Source of the DNA: Zymomonas sp.
GTDB taxonomy: Bacteria; Pseudomonadota; Alphaproteobacteria; Sphingomonadales; Sphingomonadaceae
NCBI GenBank assembly: GCA_027489105.1
Contig: JAIYAJ010000491.1
Span: 1 to 8,644, forward strand
Length of the DNA stretch: 8,644 nucleotides
Direction of reading: 5' to 3'
Shown here: positions 5,652-8,644 of the stretch, one piece after another
Position numbering within the stretch: position 1 is the stretch's first letter
Layout of the letters: each line of letters opens with the position of its first letter
Position numbers and translations under genes: made by a program
The notes under the pieces: generated by a model
The model's database searches: none
What the model was told of the DNA's origin: nothing
Seen by the model: the letters and a program-made list of their open reading frames with translations, nothing else

Positions 5652-7094
5652 TTATTCCTCCGGTCCTTCGAAACGGCTCTCGACGCGGTCGCTCGCCTTC
5701 TGGTCGTCGGCGGCCGTGACGGTGAAGCCGACCGGCACGCTCGCCTCCGCTTGCACCGGTCCGCGTACATAGATGCGCCGTTGGGCGACGCTGTCGGCGG
5801 GCACCGTGAAGCGCAGAACGGGCGCGGCGCCGGTCTCGCCATCGGTCGAGTCCCACATCCGGGCGCCCGCCATGCCGTCGAGGCCGAGCAATATGACCCG
5901 CGGCCGCGACTCCATGTTGCGCAGCTTGATCGTATAGGCGTTGCGGACATCGCCGTCGGACATGCGTACCCAGAGCGGGTTGCGGTCATGGCCGACGGTC
6001 AGGTCGAGGCGGGTGCGGTTGCCGAGCGCAAACATCATGACCAACCCGACGAGCGCCCACAGCCCGCCATAGAAGAGCGTGCGCGGTCGGGTCAGCGTCC
6101 GCGCGATCGGCACTGGGGCTGCGCGGGCGGCTTCGGCCTCGCAGCCTTCCAGCGTCGCATAGTCGATCAGCCCGCGCGGGCGGCCGACCTTGGCCATCAT
6201 CTCGTCGCAGGCGTCGATGCACAGTGCACAGGTGATGCAGGCCAGTTGCGCGCCGTCGCGAATGTCGATGCCGGTCGGACAGACCTGCACGCAGGCCTTG
6301 CAGTCGATGCAGTCGCCGGCACCCTCGCTGCGCTTGGTACCGTGCGAACGGGGCTCGCCGCGCCAGTGCTTGTAGGTGACGATCAGCGAGCGCTCGTCGA
6401 GCATCGCCCCCTGGATGCGCGGCCAGGGGCACATATAGATGCAGACCTGCTCGCGCATCAGCCCGCCGAACACATAGGTGGTCGCGGTCAGCACGCCGAT
6501 CGTCGCATAGGCGACGGTCGCCGCCTGTCCGTGCAGCAGGTCGGACGCCAGCGTCGGTGCATCGGCGAAGTAGAAGATCCAGGCGCCCCCGGTCAGCAGG
6601 CCAACGACGATCCATGCGCCATGTTTGACGAACCGCCGCGCGATCTTTGCCGGGCTCCATGATGCCGCCTTGAGCCGCAGCTGTGCATTGCGGTCGCCGT
6701 CGATGAAGCGCTCGATATGGAGGAACAGGTCGGTCCACACCGTCTGCGGGCAGGCATAGCCGCACCAGGCGCGGCCCACGGTCGAGGTGACCAGGAACAG
6801 TCCGACCCCCGCCATGACCAGCAGTCCGGCGACGAAATAGAATTCGTGCGGCCAGATCTCGATCCCGAAGAAATAGAAGCGGCGGTGGGCGAGATCGACC
6901 AGTACGGCCTGATCGGGGGCATAGGGGCCGCGGCTCCAGCGCAGCCAGGGCGTGACATAATAGACCGCGAGCGTCGCAGCCATGACATACCATTTGAGCC
7001 GACGGAAGAAGCCGTCGACCGCGCGCGGAAAGATGTCGGCGCGGCGGGCGTAGAGCCCGCCGTCCTTGCCGGTCCTGTCCGCGTGGCCGGACAT
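5652..7094 (-). CDS. ccoG: CcoG (FixG/RdxA), membrane ferredoxin-type cupric reductase
   Basis: This 480-residue inner-membrane iron-sulfur protein is, in R. capsulatus, a Cu(II)-to-Cu(I) reductase feeding copper into cbb3 assembly. The N-terminal part carries several membrane helices (about 35-51, 84-103, 160-177 and 190-211) with the conserved CGYACP (C111, C115) and CIYMCPW (C218, C222) motifs. Two 4Fe-4S sites follow: C262, C265, C268, C272 (CIDCKACVQVCP) and C286, C289, C292, C296 (CITCALCIDAC). A further helix at about 341-357 leads to a C-terminal Ig-like domain (about 360-478, FixG_C type). The length is normal and all cluster cysteines are present. The start shares one base with the ccoP stop (TAATG), and the stop TAA directly precedes the ccoH ATG. 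Confidence 0.97.
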   Translation of the reverse strand: MSGHADRTGKDGGLYARRADIFPRAVDGFFRRLKWYVMAATLAVYYVTPWLRWSRGPYAPDQAVLVDLAHRRFYFFGIEIWPHEFYFVAGLLVMAGVGLFLVTSTVGRAWCGYACPQTVWTDLFLHIERFIDGDRNAQLRLKAASWSPAKIARRFVKHGAWIVVGLLTGGAWIFYFADAPTLASDLLHGQAATVAYATIGVLTATTYVFGGLMREQVCIYMCPWPRIQGAMLDERSLIVTYKHWRGEPRSHGTKRSEGAGDCIDCKACVQVCPTGIDIRDGAQLACITCALCIDACDEMMAKVGRPRGLIDYATLEGCEAEAARAAPVPIARTLTRPRTLFYGGLWALVGLVMMFALGNRTRLDLTVGHDRNPLWVRMSDGDVRNAYTIKLRNMESRPRVILLGLDGMAGARMWDSTDGETGAAPVLRFTVPADSVAQRRIYVRGPVQAEASVPVGFTVTAADDQKASDRVESRFEGPEE

Positions 7095-7963
7095 TATTCG
7101 CCCCCGCCCAGCGAATGGACATAGGCGGTGAGCATGTTGATCGTCGCCGGATCGAGCTTCTCGCTCCAGGCCGGCATCACGCCATAGCGGGCGTTGGTGA
7201 CGGTGGTCGTCAGCGCCTCACGGTCGCCGCCATAGAGCCAGATCGCGTCGGTCAGGTTCGGCGCACCGAGCTCGCGATTGCCTTTGGCGTCCGTGCCGTG
7301 GCACGCGGCGCAGTTGGCGGCGAACAGCGCCGCGCCACGCTGTGCCGCCGGGCTGGTCCCTTCCTGCCGCGATACGAGCCGGACATAGGAGACGACGTCC
7401 TGAATCTCCGCCGGCTTCAATATGCCGTCGCGTCCGAAGGCGGGCATCTGCGACATGCGGGTCGTGCTGCCGTCGGGCTGGCGGATTCCGTGCAGGATGG
7501 TGGCATGGATCGCGGCGCGGTCGCCGCCCCACAGCCAGTCGTCGTCGTTGAGGTTGGGATAGCCCTTGCTGCCGGCAGCCCCCGCGCCGTGGCAGGGTGC
7601 GCAGTTCACCTTGAACGCGGCGCGTCCGCCCGCAACGGCGGCCTGCATCAGCGGGCCATGCGGATCGAGCGTCGCGATGTCGGCGCTGGCGATCGCGCTG
7701 CGGGTGGCTGCGTTCGCCGCGTCCGCTGCGCGCAGCTCCTGTCTCAACTCGCCGCGGCTGGTCCAGCCGAGAAGGCCGGTCGTCGCCCGGTCGAGCAGCG
7801 GAATGGCGGGATAGGCGATCGAATAGCCGATCGCGAACAGGATGCAGGCATAGAAGCTCCACAGCCACCAGCGGGGCAGTGGCGTGTCGAGTTCCTCGAT
7901 GCCGTCCCACTCATGGCCCTTGGTCGCGGTCCCGGTCGCTTCGTCGATCTTCTTCTCAGTCAT
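7094..7963 (-). CDS. ccoP: cbb3 cytochrome c oxidase subunit III, dihaem cytochrome CcoP
   Basis: This 289-residue membrane-anchored dihaem cytochrome c passes electrons to CcoO and CcoN. The N-terminal segment HEWDGIEELDTPLPRWWLW is the classic CcoP lead-in to its single membrane helix (about 32-52). Two periplasmic cytochrome domains follow. Haem 1 is at CAPCH (C121, C124, H125) with M173 (MPAF) as likely axial ligand. Haem 2 is at CAACH (C218, C221, H222) with M263 (VMPAW). Each domain has the NLxDxxWLxGG-type segment. The start is taken as the ATG at 7963, which overlaps the ccoQ 3' end by 8 nt. An in-frame GTG six codons upstream (7981) is possible but has no ribosome-binding site. The 3' end overlaps ccoG by one base. 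Confidence 0.97.
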   Translation of the reverse strand: MTEKKIDEATGTATKGHEWDGIEELDTPLPRWWLWSFYACILFAIGYSIAYPAIPLLDRATTGLLGWTSRGELRQELRAADAANAATRSAIASADIATLDPHGPLMQAAVAGGRAAFKVNCAPCHGAGAAGSKGYPNLNDDDWLWGGDRAAIHATILHGIRQPDGSTTRMSQMPAFGRDGILKPAEIQDVVSYVRLVSRQEGTSPAAQRGAALFAANCAACHGTDAKGNRELGAPNLTDAIWLYGGDREALTTTVTNARYGVMPAWSEKLDPATINMLTAYVHSLGGGE

Positions 7964-8120
7964 CGCGCGGGCTTTCGTCACGAAGAGGAATGAGGCTCGC
8001 GTCGCGATGGGCTGCCCGCGCCGAGGGGCGCAGCGCCCGCCAGGTCGCGAGCAGGAATGTCGTGGTCAGGAAGAGCAACCCCCAGCTGTCGGCGGCGTGG
8101 CGCAGCGTGTCGTAGCTCAT
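7956..8120 (-). CDS. ccoQ: cbb3 oxidase small subunit CcoQ (FixQ)
   Basis: This short gene of 54 codons begins [20 protein letters not shown]. It has one hydrophobic helix (about residues 12-27, [15 protein letters not shown]) followed by a basic and then acidic tail ending LRDESPRDD. Size, topology and position between ccoO and ccoP identify it as CcoQ, the small membrane subunit that helps keep CcoP bound to the core complex. The ATG at 8120 overlaps the ccoO stop in an ATGA, and its own stop lies 8 nt inside ccoP. The start [11 protein letters not shown] after the helix resembles the W/RP-rich boundary common in this family. The sequence is short, so the assignment leans on context. Confidence 0.92.
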   Translation of the reverse strand: MSYDTLRHAADSWGLLFLTTTFLLATWRALRPSARAAHRDASLIPLRDESPRDD

Positions 8121-8644
8121 CGCGCCTGCTCCATCGGTTCGGCGGCGCGGGTGTCGACCAGCGTGCCGAGCATCTGCAGATAGGCGACCAGCGCATCCAT
8201 CTCGGTCACCCGCTTGGGATCGCCGTCGAAGTCGCGGGCCTGCGCCTTCGGATAGCGCGCCTTGAGCAGGCTGCTGTCGGCGTCGGGGCTGGCCTGGGCG
8301 AGCGCGTCCCCGACCGCCTTGTCGATGTCGCCCTTGCTATAGGGCACGCCGACCTTGCGCAGCGCGGCCAGATGCTCGTCGAGATGCTTCACGTCGAGGT
8401 CGCGCTCGCGCAGGAAGGCGTAGGTCGGCATGATCGATTCCGGCAGGACCGAGCGCGGATCGACGAGATGCTGGACATGCCATTCGTCCGAATAGCGTCC
8501 GCCGACGCGGGCGAGATCGGGGCCCGTCCGCTTCGATCCCCACTGGAACGGGTGATCGTACATGCTCTCGGCGGCGAGGCTGTAATGGCCATAGCGCTCG
8601 ACCTCGTCCCGGAAGGGACGGATCATCTGGCTGTGGCAATTATA
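8117..8644 (-). CDS. ccoO: cbb3 cytochrome c oxidase subunit II, monohaem cytochrome CcoO, 3' part
   Basis: These are the C-terminal 175 residues of CcoO, the monohaem subunit that relays electrons from CcoP to the CcoN catalytic core; the 5' part is beyond the right edge. The window begins inside the haem site: the visible residues YNCHSQ are the end of a CxxCH motif whose first Cys is cut off. [20 protein letters not shown], then [20 protein letters not shown] and [12 protein letters not shown] follow, all hallmark CcoO segments. The Met in SIMPTY (visible residue 72) is the likely haem axial ligand. The C-terminus ends in the [15 protein letters not shown] helix common to class I cytochromes c. 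The stop overlaps ccoQ by 4 nt. ccoN is expected just outside the window. Confidence 0.97.
   Translation of the reverse strand, partial: YNCHSQMIRPFRDEVERYGHYSLAAESMYDHPFQWGSKRTGPDLARVGGRYSDEWHVQHLVDPRSVLPESIMPTYAFLRERDLDVKHLDEHLAALRKVGVPYSKGDIDKAVGDALAQASPDADSSLLKARYPKAQARDFDGDPKRVTEMDALVAYLQMLGTLVDTRAAEPMEQAR

Noticed and set aside
5340..6662. A 440-codon open frame on the plus strand opposite ccoG and ccoH
   Set aside because: It has no motifs or membrane pattern and crosses the junction of two real genes on the other strand, consistent with a GC-driven shadow frame.
7964..7981. GTG start for ccoP six codons upstream
   Set aside because: There is no ribosome-binding site, it deepens the overlap with ccoQ to 26 nt, and the ATG at 7963 gives the expected N-terminus. 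It is not fully excluded.
1..8644. Mobile elements, CRISPR arrays, tRNA or rRNA genes, toxin-antitoxin or defence genes
   Set aside because: I looked for these on both strands and found no transposase or integrase motifs, no regularly spaced repeats, no tRNA-like folds and no target-site duplications. The region reads as stable core genome.

Overview
The window looks like chromosomal DNA from a GC-rich alphaproteobacterium, most likely of the Sphingomonadales. This rests on overall gene content, strong G/C bias at third codon positions and the style of the HemN N-terminus; no rRNA or other firm taxonomic marker is present. The main content is most of a cbb3-type cytochrome c oxidase locus on the minus strand, read from the right edge leftwards: ccoO (3' end only), ccoQ, ccoP, ccoG, ccoH, ccoI and ccoS. 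The genes abut or overlap by 0 to 8 nt throughout, which is the mark of one polycistronic, translationally coupled operon. ccoN and the 5' half of ccoO lie beyond the right edge.

Left of ccoS, on the same strand but with its own upstream region, is an OprO/OprP-type porin gene (1324-2790). The 124-nt gap ahead of it carries two 18-bp sites (2841-2858 and 2861-2878) that match the layout of PhoB-binding Pho boxes, so the porin is probably phosphate-starvation regulated. Convergent with the porin, 5 nt away, is a 71-codon membrane-protein gene of unknown function (1103-1318).

Further left are ompW (333-992, plus strand), ending in a strong intrinsic terminator with a TTCG loop, and the divergent 5' end of hemN (1-202, minus strand), which encodes oxygen-independent coproporphyrinogen III oxidase. 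A perfect FNR/Anr/FixK-type palindrome, TTGATCCGTATCAA (238-251), sits between hemN and ompW.

Together the window is a low-oxygen module. It holds the high-affinity terminal oxidase with its copper and haem assembly factors, anaerobic haem synthesis, and an outer-membrane protein whose homologues are known to respond to FNR and oxygen. A phosphate-responsive porin has been placed directly downstream. Every large gene belongs to a known family and is intact apart from the two cut by the edges. I see no mobile element, CRISPR array, RNA gene or defence system, and nothing that amounts to an undescribed system. The items most worth a second look are regulatory: the shared FNR box with a very short hemN leader, the tandem Pho boxes tucked behind ccoS, and the unknown small membrane protein with a hairpin leader.
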